Assembly: GCA_001897835.1 (NCBI GenBank)
Contig: MKUN01000005.1
Location: forward strand, 62,001 to 126,000
Origin: Bacteroidetes bacterium 46-16
GTDB taxonomy: Bacteria > Bacteroidota > Bacteroidia > Chitinophagales > Chitinophagaceae
DNA length: 64,000 nucleotides
Reading direction: 5' to 3'
In this document: piece after piece, positions 45,341 through 52,880 of the stretch
Position numbering within the stretch: position 1 is the first letter of the stretch
Layout: every line of letters begins with the position of its first letter
Position numbers and translations under genes: made by a program
The notes under the pieces: generated by a model
What the model was told of the DNA's origin: nothing
What the model saw: only the letters and a program-made list of their open reading frames with translations
Databases searched by the model: none

Positions 45341-46603
45341 CAAATTCTTCACTATTTCCTGCGCAAACTCGCTCGTCTTCAGCAGGGTGGCATCGTGCAT
45401 CAGGTTAAAGAAGTCGATGGTCACCCTCTTGCGCATAATAGCCATGCCAAGGGCCTCTTTTATCGCCGTGGCCGCTTCCAGCCAGCCCATGTATTCCAGC
45501 ATCATCACCCCGCTCAGCAGCAGGCTCGATGGGTTCATCGTGTCCGTATTGGCAAACTTAGGCGCCGTGCCATGCGTGGCCTCGAACACCGCGTGGCCCG
45601 TATTGTAATTGATATTGGCGCCCGGCGCTATGCCTATGCCGCCCACGGCCGCAGCCAGGGCATCGCTTATATAGTCGCCATTCAGGTTCAGGGTGGCCAC
45701 CACGCTGTAGTCCTTAGGCGCCAGCAGTATCTGCTGCAGGAAGTTGTCGGCTATCACGTCCTTCACGATCAGTTTGCCCGCCGCTTCCTCGCGCTTCATG
45801 GCCGCATTGGCCGCGTCCTCGCCCTGTGTTTTGCGGGCCTTGTCCCACTGGCCCCAGGTATATACTTTGTCGCCAAACTCGCGCTCGGCCAGCTCGTAGC
45901 CCCAGTTCTTGAAGCCCCCTTCGGTGAACTTCATGATATTGCCTTTGTGCACCAGCGTAACGCTGGGGCGCTTGTGCTCCAGCGCGTACTCGATGGCCGC
46001 GCGCACCAGGCGTTCCGTGCCCTCTTTCGATACAGGCTTGATGCCATAGCTCGTGGTCTCCGGGAAGCGCACCTTTTTGGCCGCGCCCAGCTTTTGCAGC
46101 AGGGCATATACTTCTTTGGCCTCGGGACTATCGTAGTTCCACTCTATGCCGGCGTAGATATCCTCCGTGTTCTCGCGGAAGATCACCATGTCCACATGCT
46201 CGGGGTGCACTACCGGGCTGGGCACGCCCTGGAACCAATGCACCGGCCTCAGGCACACATAGAGGTCCAGCTCCTGGCGCATGGCCACGTTGAGGCTGCG
46301 TATGCCGCCGCCCACCGGGGTGGTGAGGGGGCCTTTGATGGATACCAGGTATTCTTTGGCTTTCTCCAGTGTTTCAGCAGGCAGCCATTCGCCCGTTTGC
46401 TTATAGGCCTTTTCCCCGGCCAGTATCTCCAGCCATTCTATTTTGCGCTTGCCGCCATATATCTTTTCTATTGCGGCATCCATTACCAGCCTGCTGGCGC
46501 CCCATACATCGGGGCCTATGCCGTCGCCTTCTATAAATGGAATGGTGGGCTTATCGGGTACATTCAGTTTGCCGTTGGCACCCATCGTGATCTTAGCAGC
46601 CAT
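45338..46603 (-). CDS. icd: NADP-dependent isocitrate dehydrogenase
   Basis: TCA-cycle enzyme converting isocitrate to 2-oxoglutarate with NADP. The 421-residue protein carries the N-terminal [12 protein letters not shown], the substrate-binding Ser region [20 protein letters not shown] and the [13 protein letters not shown] block, and [19 protein letters not shown] followed by [11 protein letters not shown] at the cofactor site. Length and motifs match the E. coli-type homodimer. The next gene, deoC, follows after a repeat-bearing 63-bp gap. Confidence 0.95.
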   Translation of the reverse strand: MAAKITMGANGKLNVPDKPTIPFIEGDGIGPDVWGASRLVMDAAIEKIYGGKRKIEWLEILAGEKAYKQTGEWLPAETLEKAKEYLVSIKGPLTTPVGGGIRSLNVAMRQELDLYVCLRPVHWFQGVPSPVVHPEHVDMVIFRENTEDIYAGIEWNYDSPEAKEVYALLQKLGAAKKVRFPETTSYGIKPVSKEGTERLVRAAIEYALEHKRPSVTLVHKGNIMKFTEGGFKNWGYELAEREFGDKVYTWGQWDKARKTQGEDAANAAMKREEAAGKLIVKDVIADNFLQQILLAPKDYSVVATLNLNGDYISDALAAAVGGIGIAPGANINYNTGHAVFEATHGTAPKFANTDTMNPSSLLLSGVMMLEYMGWLEAATAIKEALGMAIMRKRVTIDFFNLMHDATLLKTSEFAQEIVKNL

Positions 46604-47129
46604 AATATCTTATATATTTTCTTTTTAGCGGGGCGAAACTACGAAAAATACCCCGTCCTACGCCCGTCTTTGCGAGGAGCTTTTAGCCCCTGCGTTAGCC
46701 AGCGACGAAGCAATCTGCGGTTGAGCATATGTACAAGGCCCAATCCGGCTTCCGGTTTTTGAGAAAATTAATTTAAGAAGTGAAAAAATTACAAGTAATT
46801 GATAATCATTGTGTTTTGAAAAATCGCACTTCCGATCTGCTTCCTGTTTACTTCTGCTTTTTGCCGAATCATTTCTGCCTGCCTCACCAGGGCCGTCAAT
46901 CCGAGCTACGAGGAATCTCCTGAGCATTTGCATTAAGCTAAATTGTAATTTCCGGTTTCCGGCCGGATTTGCGAGTAGGGCCATAGATGTCAAAGAACGA
47001 ATATCCAGCATTCCCGATAGCATCGGGTGTGGATTTAAGCAAGTTACGATTTGGGAGAGGGCGGTTCCAAATTTAGATATCCACATTTTTGAGGTTGCGC
47101 AAGCGAGACGCTTAGGCTAGTGGGGGCAA
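46604..47129. other. Gene-free, repeat-rich stretch at the left of the KAP island
   Basis: About 525 bp with no convincing gene. It contains CGTCTTTGCGAGGAGC (46665-46680) and GCGACGAAGCAATCTGC (from 46702), a split copy of a well-known dispersed repeat; CCGTCAATCCGAGCTACGAG (from 46893) followed by GAATCTCCTGAGC, a second such family; a small palindrome CCCGAT-AGC-ATCGGG (47013-47027); and GTAATTTCCGGTTTCCGG (46945-46962), which recurs inverted at 51395-51412. A 142-codon frame on the minus strand crosses these repeats and is not believed. Confidence 0.7.
46945..46962 (+). repeat. Left arm of an 18-nt inverted repeat flanking the KAP island
   Basis: GTAATTTCCGGTTTCCGG here is the exact reverse complement of the segment at 51395-51412, about 4.4 kb away. 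The flanking bases do not continue the match. Related CCGGAA-type motifs also occur near both arms. Confidence 0.75.
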
Positions 47130-49664
47130 TCATTGTTGTGCGTGTAGTTGTCGGATTAATATCAAAATTCTATCCTTTTCTGTACTGGTCACTGTAAAAT
47201 AGCTCTTTCCCTCCAAGTTGATTCTAGAATATTCTGTAAGATACTTTTTCGCGCTTTTAAATAGTTCGTCTTGTGAATTGATACTATTAATGAACGTAAT
47301 AACATTTTCGAGAGAGCCAAAAATCTGGATTAGCCAAGGGTCAAATGTGAATTTTTCATCTGGAGGGTTGTAGTATGGCCGTAAAATATATTTGCCGTAC
47401 TTGTCTTTAACTTTCGTCAAGTAAATACTCATCAATTTATTAGCCCGATTGGTTAGTTTCAGTTGATTTGTTACAGGGTCAATTTCTTCAATTAAATTCC
47501 AATAGATCTCATAAGACAATTGATCAACAGTATCCGTTTTTCGTATAAATTCTATAAATAATTTTGTCAAATGGTAATACCAAAATTGTTTGTCTCCAAT
47601 TGTTTCACTCTTATTTTGAAGTACTTCTTGAAGGAAGAAAGATGAAAATTCTGACCTGGCATAGATAGGGATGTTTGTATTTGTCAATAGCAAGTTCACC
47701 AAGTCTTTAATGTCACCATCTGAAATTTTATATTGTTGACGTAAAAGGCTTGGCCGAGAAAACTGCGAATAAGCCATCATTAACCAATTTCGCTTTGCGG
47801 GCGTTTCGGCCATCATTAAAAAGACTGTCACGTATTTTTTGAACTCTTCAAAGTTAGCGAAAGTGGTCATGCTGGATAATAATTGGTCAATGCTATTACC
47901 TTTGCCTTCTGTTTCCCATTGCTTAATTGCATTGCAAAATTCTATTGCAGAACTTGCCCGCCCAACATTCCAATCCTTTATGGAAATATTCTGGAATAAT
48001 TCTTGGTATATGTATATTTCAAAACTGCCGGGGTAAATAATAGATCGTGGCTTTATTTTTGATGGCGACCGAAAGAGATTCGACACTAAACTTTTTACCA
48101 AGGATTTGTCTAGATTTGAAGTGTGTTCGGCCTCCGAGAAGATCTTCTCGAAGGTGTCTTTATCAAATACAAAGTGTGTTTGAACATGATCTTTTGAGCC
48201 AGTAATAATTTTTCTTTCTGCTATCAGTTGATATGTGTACACAGATTTCAGCTTTATTAATTCCAACATCATTAAGTCATAAACATCAACCTCGCCTTTT
48301 AATTTAGAATAAACGGTCTTAAAACTGTTGACGAATCTAATTAAGTCTCGCATGTTTTCGATAGCTGATTCTAAATCTCCTTCAAATGTCATGTCAGGAA
48401 ATAGCGTTGTAACATAATCACCTTTGTCAAAAATCAATTGATTAAGGGCAATGTTAAATTGAGCTTGCTCATTACCATCCATCGCATCAACAGACAACAT
48501 TTTTCGTAGCTGATCTACAATAAAATCCTTTTTTACCGGCGCCAGAACGAATTCGAATTGAAATATTTTTTGCAGATATTTCTCTTCAAACGCTACTTCT
48601 TGGGTTTTTATCATCGCTCCATGAGTGTACTGATAGTCTAAAGCGACAACAAAAAAGACATTAGAGAAATCAGCAACATTGCGGATTAATTTCAGAGTCT
48701 GAATTATCTCTTTCCCTGTTAACCTGTCCAAATCATCCACAAAGACAATAAATCTTTTTCCTATAACATTGAGAGATTTATTGATAGTGTCAAATTTTTC
48801 TGAAAGATCTTTTTCATCTTCAAAAGCACTAAAAACTGCTTTTACAATCTTAGCAAAAGAGTTTTCATCGTCTATTTCCGTCAAGAACTCGGCATACTTT
48901 TTCACATCCTTTGCTGCGTTTTTGTCATATTTGGATAACGCTTTACTAAATGACTTAAAGAATGAGTAGTATATCTGTTTGACATCCGTTACTTTCCAAG
49001 GGTTGAAGTGTACTATTTCGTTTTGGCTTTTTAGATTATTCTCTAAAAAGCGAAGAAATACAGTCTTCCCAGCACCCCATTTACCGATAATCGCTATCGC
49101 AAACGCAGATTTGTTTACAGTATTGCTAATTAAGTTCGCAATTTCTTTGGCGACCTCAGTTCGAGAGTAAAGGTCTTTACTTTTTTTGTCAAAACGATCT
49201 TCCACAAAAGAGGGAAGAGTACTATCCGTTTTCACTTCCGAATGCACGCGATATCGGAGAAAATATAGGGGCAGGAAGCAATTCAGAAGATCTAAGTACG
49301 CTATCGGAGGGGTGCCGAAAAGGTAGTAGTAATCAAAATCTACCGCTTTTCTGAAAATAGCATAATTAATTGAAAGGATAGTGAGGTATATAACGATAGA
49401 CTTCGGAGTGGGAACCCGCCCATTTTTAAATTGAAGTATTAAAAACAACACTGTGCAGAGAAAAAAAAGCATTGATATAATGTCAGATAAATTCCCCAAA
49501 TGTAAATCGACAAACAAATGTTCGGTGAAAACATCCTTTGTGATATGAATTAGTGAATTTTGAAAGATATATGCGCCGCTAAATATCAGAAAACAAATGC
49601 TGACGGTTTTCCCTATGCTAAATATATTTTCCCATATATCTTTCAAATATTTTGAAGAAGTCAT
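47130..49664 (-). CDS. KAP-family P-loop NTPase with N-terminal membrane segments
   Basis: An 844-residue membrane-anchored P-loop ATPase. About four hydrophobic segments lie in the first 136 residues (near 19-37, 62-79, 88-105, 118-136). The KAP domain follows: Walker A GKWGAGKTVFLRFLE (about 194-208), the family-typical VHFNPWKV, and Walker B RFIVFVDDLDRL (about 305-316). The C-terminal half is alpha-helical with no recognised domain. KAP NTPases are patchily distributed; some bacterial members act in phage exclusion. The coding sequence is much more AT-rich than icd or deoC and is bounded by repeats, consistent with acquisition by transfer. A defence role is a hypothesis. Confidence 0.8.
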   Translation of the reverse strand: MTSSKYLKDIWENIFSIGKTVSICFLIFSGAYIFQNSLIHITKDVFTEHLFVDLHLGNLSDIISMLFFLCTVLFLILQFKNGRVPTPKSIVIYLTILSINYAIFRKAVDFDYYYLFGTPPIAYLDLLNCFLPLYFLRYRVHSEVKTDSTLPSFVEDRFDKKSKDLYSRTEVAKEIANLISNTVNKSAFAIAIIGKWGAGKTVFLRFLENNLKSQNEIVHFNPWKVTDVKQIYYSFFKSFSKALSKYDKNAAKDVKKYAEFLTEIDDENSFAKIVKAVFSAFEDEKDLSEKFDTINKSLNVIGKRFIVFVDDLDRLTGKEIIQTLKLIRNVADFSNVFFVVALDYQYTHGAMIKTQEVAFEEKYLQKIFQFEFVLAPVKKDFIVDQLRKMLSVDAMDGNEQAQFNIALNQLIFDKGDYVTTLFPDMTFEGDLESAIENMRDLIRFVNSFKTVYSKLKGEVDVYDLMMLELIKLKSVYTYQLIAERKIITGSKDHVQTHFVFDKDTFEKIFSEAEHTSNLDKSLVKSLVSNLFRSPSKIKPRSIIYPGSFEIYIYQELFQNISIKDWNVGRASSAIEFCNAIKQWETEGKGNSIDQLLSSMTTFANFEEFKKYVTVFLMMAETPAKRNWLMMAYSQFSRPSLLRQQYKISDGDIKDLVNLLLTNTNIPIYARSEFSSFFLQEVLQNKSETIGDKQFWYYHLTKLFIEFIRKTDTVDQLSYEIYWNLIEEIDPVTNQLKLTNRANKLMSIYLTKVKDKYGKYILRPYYNPPDEKFTFDPWLIQIFGSLENVITFINSINSQDELFKSAKKYLTEYSRINLEGKSYFTVTSTEKDRILILIRQLHAQQ

Positions 49665-49977
49665 AGTTATGGTATTTTAGTGTTTATTTTTGCAGCCAGT
49701 TTAATCTAAAAGTGATACCAGCTTCTGGTACATCAATCGCGTTATGCGGTATTTCGAGATCATTATTGGTTCAAACTCAGAATCTCCCCCGCTCGCCGTA
49801 GTTTGTTTATTGCTCGGCTTTATCTCTGATTAAGCCGCACTGGTACCCAATCTCCAGATTGGCGCATAGGTGAACACCCACGAAAAACTATTTTTATCAT
49901 ACCCTGAAAAACCTACCTTCATAGCTTGGCAAGCATATCTATAATATTTTCCGAGGATACCTTTTAGCTTACTATTA
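49665..49977. other. Gene-free stretch upstream of the KAP gene with a possible gene remnant and palindromes
   Basis: No intact gene. On the minus strand 49684-49770 can be read as a 28-codon frame ending DVPEAGITFRLNWLQK and a stop, closed upstream by another stop; it may be the tail of a lost gene. Palindromes include an AAGCCG/CGGCTT pair around 49817-49845 and CCAATCT-CC-AGATTGG near 49850. A TCATACCCTGAAAAAC segment near 49897 repeats one arm of the hairpins at 50880-50926. Confidence 0.5.
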
Positions 49978-50352
49978 CTATGGTGTTAAATTAAATTCAA
50001 TCGCTGAAATAAAGCCGCTGGCGCTTATAGCATTATTGCCATTTGCAAGAGTCAAGGTGTACGAGCCGGCTGGCAGCCATATGGGAAATGTGTGCGGAGC
50101 GCCTGTTGCATCATGTATTTCTGAGCCATTTAATTTTAAAACTACATTTCCAGATCCTATTACCGATCCCGTTTCAATTTTCCATACCTTGTTAGCGGGA
50201 ACTGTAATTACAGAATCCATAGTGCAACCAGTACCATTACAAGATAAAGAGATGAATTTTGCAACATTAAATTGCAAATTGTTTTGAGCGTAAACAGACG
50301 AACGTAATATTGTGAATGACACAACTAGTAATAAAGTAATAACGGTTTTCAT
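49978..50352 (-). CDS. Small secreted beta-rich protein
   Basis: A 124-residue protein from the ATG at 50352 (MKTVITLLLVVSFTILRSSVYA, a clear signal peptide). The frame is open seven codons further, but that start would overlap the upstream gene. The mature part is beta-rich (VITVPANKVWKIETGSVIGS, then WLPAGSYTLTLANGNNAIS) and resembles surface or adhesin-associated beta-sandwich modules. It has two Cys near residue 50, possibly a disulfide. It is 10 bp downstream of another small secreted protein gene. Function unknown. Confidence 0.65.
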   Translation of the reverse strand: MKTVITLLLVVSFTILRSSVYAQNNLQFNVAKFISLSCNGTGCTMDSVITVPANKVWKIETGSVIGSGNVVLKLNGSEIHDATGAPHTFPIWLPAGSYTLTLANGNNAISASGFISAIEFNLTP

Positions 50353-50362
50353 AAGCTGATTT

Positions 50363-50800
50363 TTAAAAGCCATCTAATGTATATAACAATGTAGGATTTG
50401 CTTTTTCAGAATAAAGTGAATAAGGAACAGATAAAAGTTGTGATGTACCAATATCAGAATAGTTATTCCCTCCAGATGGGTCAAGTTCTATTTGAATGAA
50501 TTTATTTCCGGAAGACCAGTTCACATCTGCTAAGTTTCCAATAATAGGTATGCCTGTACCTATTGCTAAATTATATAGTCCATAACCATTAGTTTGTGGG
50601 GATTGTGTTTCCTGGTACACTACCGAGCCGGTTGGTGTCAAATCATGTATCGAGATCCTTATTCCGAGGTTTTGGTTTGGTATTGGCTGTCCGGTCACAT
50701 TTCTTGCAATCCCCTGATAGTTTATTTTTTGTGGTGCCTGAGCGACAGAAATGGCGGTTCCAGAAACGATTATACAAATGGTTAAAAGAAAAATTCTCAT
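50363..50800 (-). CDS. Secreted stand-alone N-terminal domain of a fibre-type surface protein
   Basis: A 145-residue exported protein: signal peptide (FLLTICIIVSGTAISVAQ) then APQKINYQGIARNVTGQPIP, NQNLGIRISI and IGNLADVNWSSGNKFIQIEL, ending SVPYSLYSEKA plus a short tail. In Bacteroidota this opening usually begins long proteins with collagen-like repeats or tail-fibre-type domains. Here it stops after the first domain, so it is either a truncated relic or a small free-standing version. The next gene starts 10 bp later and may be its partner. Confidence 0.65.
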   Translation of the reverse strand: MRIFLLTICIIVSGTAISVAQAPQKINYQGIARNVTGQPIPNQNLGIRISIHDLTPTGSVVYQETQSPQTNGYGLYNLAIGTGIPIIGNLADVNWSSGNKFIQIELDPSGGNNYSDIGTSQLLSVPYSLYSEKANPTLLYTLDGF

Positions 50801-50879
50801 AATAATGTTGGGTTATATTGTAAATGTATGTAATGTTGTGTATTTATCAAATAGTTTAGTCATCTTTCTCTATTCTTTA

Positions 50880-50926
50880 TCATACCCCGAAAAAAGGGGT
50901 ATGATACCCTAAAAAACAGGGTATCA
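50880..50926. repeat. Twin 9-bp-stem hairpins
   Basis: TCATACCCC/GGGGTATGA (50880-50904) is followed, sharing three bases, by TGATACCCT/AGGGTATCA (50902-50926). Each has a 7-nt A-rich loop. The two stems are variants of each other, and a single related arm occurs near 49897. Confidence 0.85.
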
Positions 50927-51120
50927 TAAAAATTAAATTTTCCCATCACCCTCCCGCAGCAGAACTTTGTACCGTCCTTGCTCCCCTCTTTATTTCCAAA
51001 GAGGGCCTGTCCCGAAGAATTTCGGGAGTGGATCGCTCAATTAGATCTGTTTCCACTAAAAAGAGCGAGACGAGGTGATTAAGTTCTTTGACATCATAGT
51101 AAACCCGGAGCTTGACCAAA

Positions 51121-51243
51121 TGCCCGATGGCAAGGCGAAATCGGGCACAAATCGGGCATCGGGCATTTTGATAACACCAGCATTATCAATGCTTTATCTA
51201 AGATCAATGCCCGATTATTGTTTTCATGCCCGATTCGGGCATG
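51121..51243. repeat. Cluster of ATGCCCGAT octamers
   Basis: The octamer TGCCCGAT or its complement occurs seven times in 123 bp (51121, 51140, 51151, 51158, 51208, and a head-to-head pair forming the near-perfect palindrome CATGCCCGATTCGGGCATG at 51225-51243). Confidence 0.8.
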
Positions 51244-51394
51244 AAAGCCAAAGTCAGGCCGGGGCGAGGATGAGACAGTACCTGGAAACAGCCGGTAAAA
51301 GCGGAAATGACCGGAAATTATTGAAAATTTGCTATGAGCTATTTATCAATCAATTGCAAAGGTTTCACCTCCCCAACCGGAAATAACTATTCAA

Positions 51395-51412
51395 CCGGAA
51401 ACCGGAAATTAC
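51395..51412 (-). repeat. Right arm of an 18-nt inverted repeat flanking the KAP island
   Basis: CCGGAAACCGGAAATTAC is the exact reverse complement of 46945-46962. Additional ACCGGAAAT copies lie at 51310 and 51376. Confidence 0.75.
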
Positions 51413-51453
51413 CTGCTCGGTAACCGAAGGAGGGCATTTATTTGCCCGGACGC

Positions 51454-51906
51454 TTAGCCTGCCTGGCCTGCTGCAATATGGTTATGTCTTGCACGTAAGC
51501 TTGCTACAAAGATGAGTACCAGCAGCCCGGTTAAAAAAATAATGCGTCCGAAGCTGCGGGTGTTTTTATCGAACTCATAATATTTTTGGCCGCCGAAGCC
51601 CCGCTTGTATGAATAGCCATAATGATAACCGGCTACTATACCAATGAGACCACCGGCAAATGCCAGGATGAAAAAAATGATGAGGTGCAGGGGCTTTCCC
51701 CGTTCCTCGTGTACCAATACAGGTGTTTCACGGGCTACCTTCAATCGCCTCTTTTCATCGAGCGGGCTAAGGTAAATACCCCTCTTTGCGAGTTCTGCTT
51801 CGGCAAATGGCAAGAGGTCTTCGTTATATTTTTCGGGATTTATGTAGATGTCGGAAAGCTCATCATCGGTCTTTGCCGCTGCAAGGGCTTTGAAGTCGAG
51901 GTCCAT
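51454..51906 (-). CDS. Membrane protein of unknown function
   Basis: A 150-residue protein. The soluble N-terminus (MDLDFKALAAAKTDDELSDI, then EDLLPFAEAELAKRGIYLSP) is helical and acidic, followed by two membrane segments (about 76-94, IIFFILAFAGGLIGIVAGY; about 122-138, IIFLTGLLVLIFVASL). The N-terminal pattern resembles small Bacteroidota proteins that start with a tetrad-repeat-like helical module. No function can be assigned. It is about 65 bp downstream of the CPBP protease gene. Confidence 0.65.
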   Translation of the reverse strand: MDLDFKALAAAKTDDELSDIYINPEKYNEDLLPFAEAELAKRGIYLSPLDEKRRLKVARETPVLVHEERGKPLHLIIFFILAFAGGLIGIVAGYHYGYSYKRGFGGQKYYEFDKNTRSFGRIIFLTGLLVLIFVASLRARHNHIAAGQAG

Positions 51907-51970
51907 AATAGAGCAATTGGTTTTATAGGCCTAAGATAATTATTCTTTATTAACGGGCTGCACCTGCATC

Positions 51971-52807
51971 TTACATCATGGCGTTCCGTACCGCATCGAT
52001 GAAGGCATGGGTGGTGGCGGGTACGGCCAGGTTGCCGCTGCGCCGCCAGTAGATGGATAGCGCAATGCCCACGATACCATGCACCAGCGACAGCACAAGG
52101 ATAGCCAGCCACAGGGGCATGGTGCCGGGTGAAAGCGGCAGGTGCCAGAGGCCCCAGAGCACGGAGACATACAAGGCAGCGAACAGTGTGCCCTTGCGCC
52201 CACCGGTGATGTGGGTATCGAGCATGCCACGGAACACTACTTCTTCCATCATGAAGCATACGGGTATGTAAATGGCGAAAGACTTTAAGGCCACGGGGGC
52301 ATTGAAGTGTACCTGCCCGCCCTTGCTGAGGGCCTGTGCAAGGGCACCCAGGAAGCTGAGGGAAACACCGGCAAGGCCGCCCGTCAGCAGGCAGAAGAAC
52401 ATCTGCCTGAGGCTATATCGTTTAAGGTTGCCAAAGCCATAGGCCGCGGCGAAGGCGCCTGCGATAGCGATGCTGTAATAAATGACCAGTGTGGGCGTAA
52501 CCGCTTTGTGCAGGCACATCATTACCAACTGCCTGGCCGGCTCGATGATGAAGAGTGCCACCAGGGCATAGTGCCAGCGCGCCAGGCGAAAGCGCTGCCC
52601 ATCGCGCAGCCAGAGCCGGTGCAGCGGCTGCCGCCGGATGAGCAACTGGAAGCATACGGTGAGCGGTATGCCGAGGATGAGGTACACATCGGGGTCCATC
52701 TTAATGGCATAGCCGATGCTTATATAAAGGGCCACAAAAAGGGTCACCTCGATATATCTCCTTATGGCAGGTGTTGCCGGTGGTGTTACAGGTAGCTGCT
52801 GGTCCAT
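51971..52807 (-). CDS. CPBP-family intramembrane glutamic protease
   Basis: A 278-residue polytopic protein with about eight membrane segments. The CPBP/Abi motifs are present: EEVVFRG (Glu-Glu-x3-Arg, about residue 216), VLWGLWHLPL (second His block), and HAFIDAV near the C-terminus (His-x3-Asp). Relatives include Rce1-type prenyl proteases and bacteriocin-immunity proteins. Substrate unknown. Separated by about 73 bp from the next gene on the same strand. Confidence 0.82.
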   Translation of the reverse strand: MDQQLPVTPPATPAIRRYIEVTLFVALYISIGYAIKMDPDVYLILGIPLTVCFQLLIRRQPLHRLWLRDGQRFRLARWHYALVALFIIEPARQLVMMCLHKAVTPTLVIYYSIAIAGAFAAAYGFGNLKRYSLRQMFFCLLTGGLAGVSLSFLGALAQALSKGGQVHFNAPVALKSFAIYIPVCFMMEEVVFRGMLDTHITGGRKGTLFAALYVSVLWGLWHLPLSPGTMPLWLAILVLSLVHGIVGIALSIYWRRSGNLAVPATTHAFIDAVRNAMM

Positions 52808-52880
52808 GGCTTAAATGTAAGGCTATGTACGCGTTATTTTATCCCCTGCACCGGGGGGATGCGGTGTAGCTTTCGCTATG

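Larger units (their letters stand above)
50801..51453. other. Gene-free repeat-rich stretch at the right of the KAP island
   Basis: About 650 bp without a believable gene. It holds twin hairpins at 50880-50926; two adjacent hairpins (CCCTCTTT/AAAGAGGG at 50984-51005 and TCCCGAA/TTCGGGA at 51010-51027); a cluster of ATGCCCGAT-type octamers at 51121-51243; and several ACCGGAAAT motifs (51310, 51376, 51395-51412), the last matching the left arm at 46945. A 103-codon frame starting with GTG at 51075 runs through the octamers and is not supported. Confidence 0.65.

Noticed and set aside
45248-46762. 504-codon frame opposite icd
   Set aside because: It is the antisense shadow of a GC-rich, clearly identified isocitrate dehydrogenase gene.
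46658-47086. 142-codon minus-strand frame left of the KAP gene
   Set aside because: It crosses two dispersed-repeat families and a palindrome, has no recognisable fold or signal, and overlaps the island's inverted-repeat arm.
50363-50800. Prophage tail-fibre gene
   Set aside because: The domain is also the start of many ordinary Bacteroidota surface proteins; no other phage gene is present in the window.
51075-51386. 103-codon plus-strand frame starting with GTG
   Set aside because: Much of it is the ATGCCCGAT octamer cluster and ACCGGAAAT motifs in translation; no protein-like pattern.
46604-51453. Insertion sequence or integrative element
   Set aside because: No transposase, integrase, recombinase or tRNA attachment site was seen; only the inverted repeat suggests mobility, so it is reported as an observation and not annotated as a mobile element.
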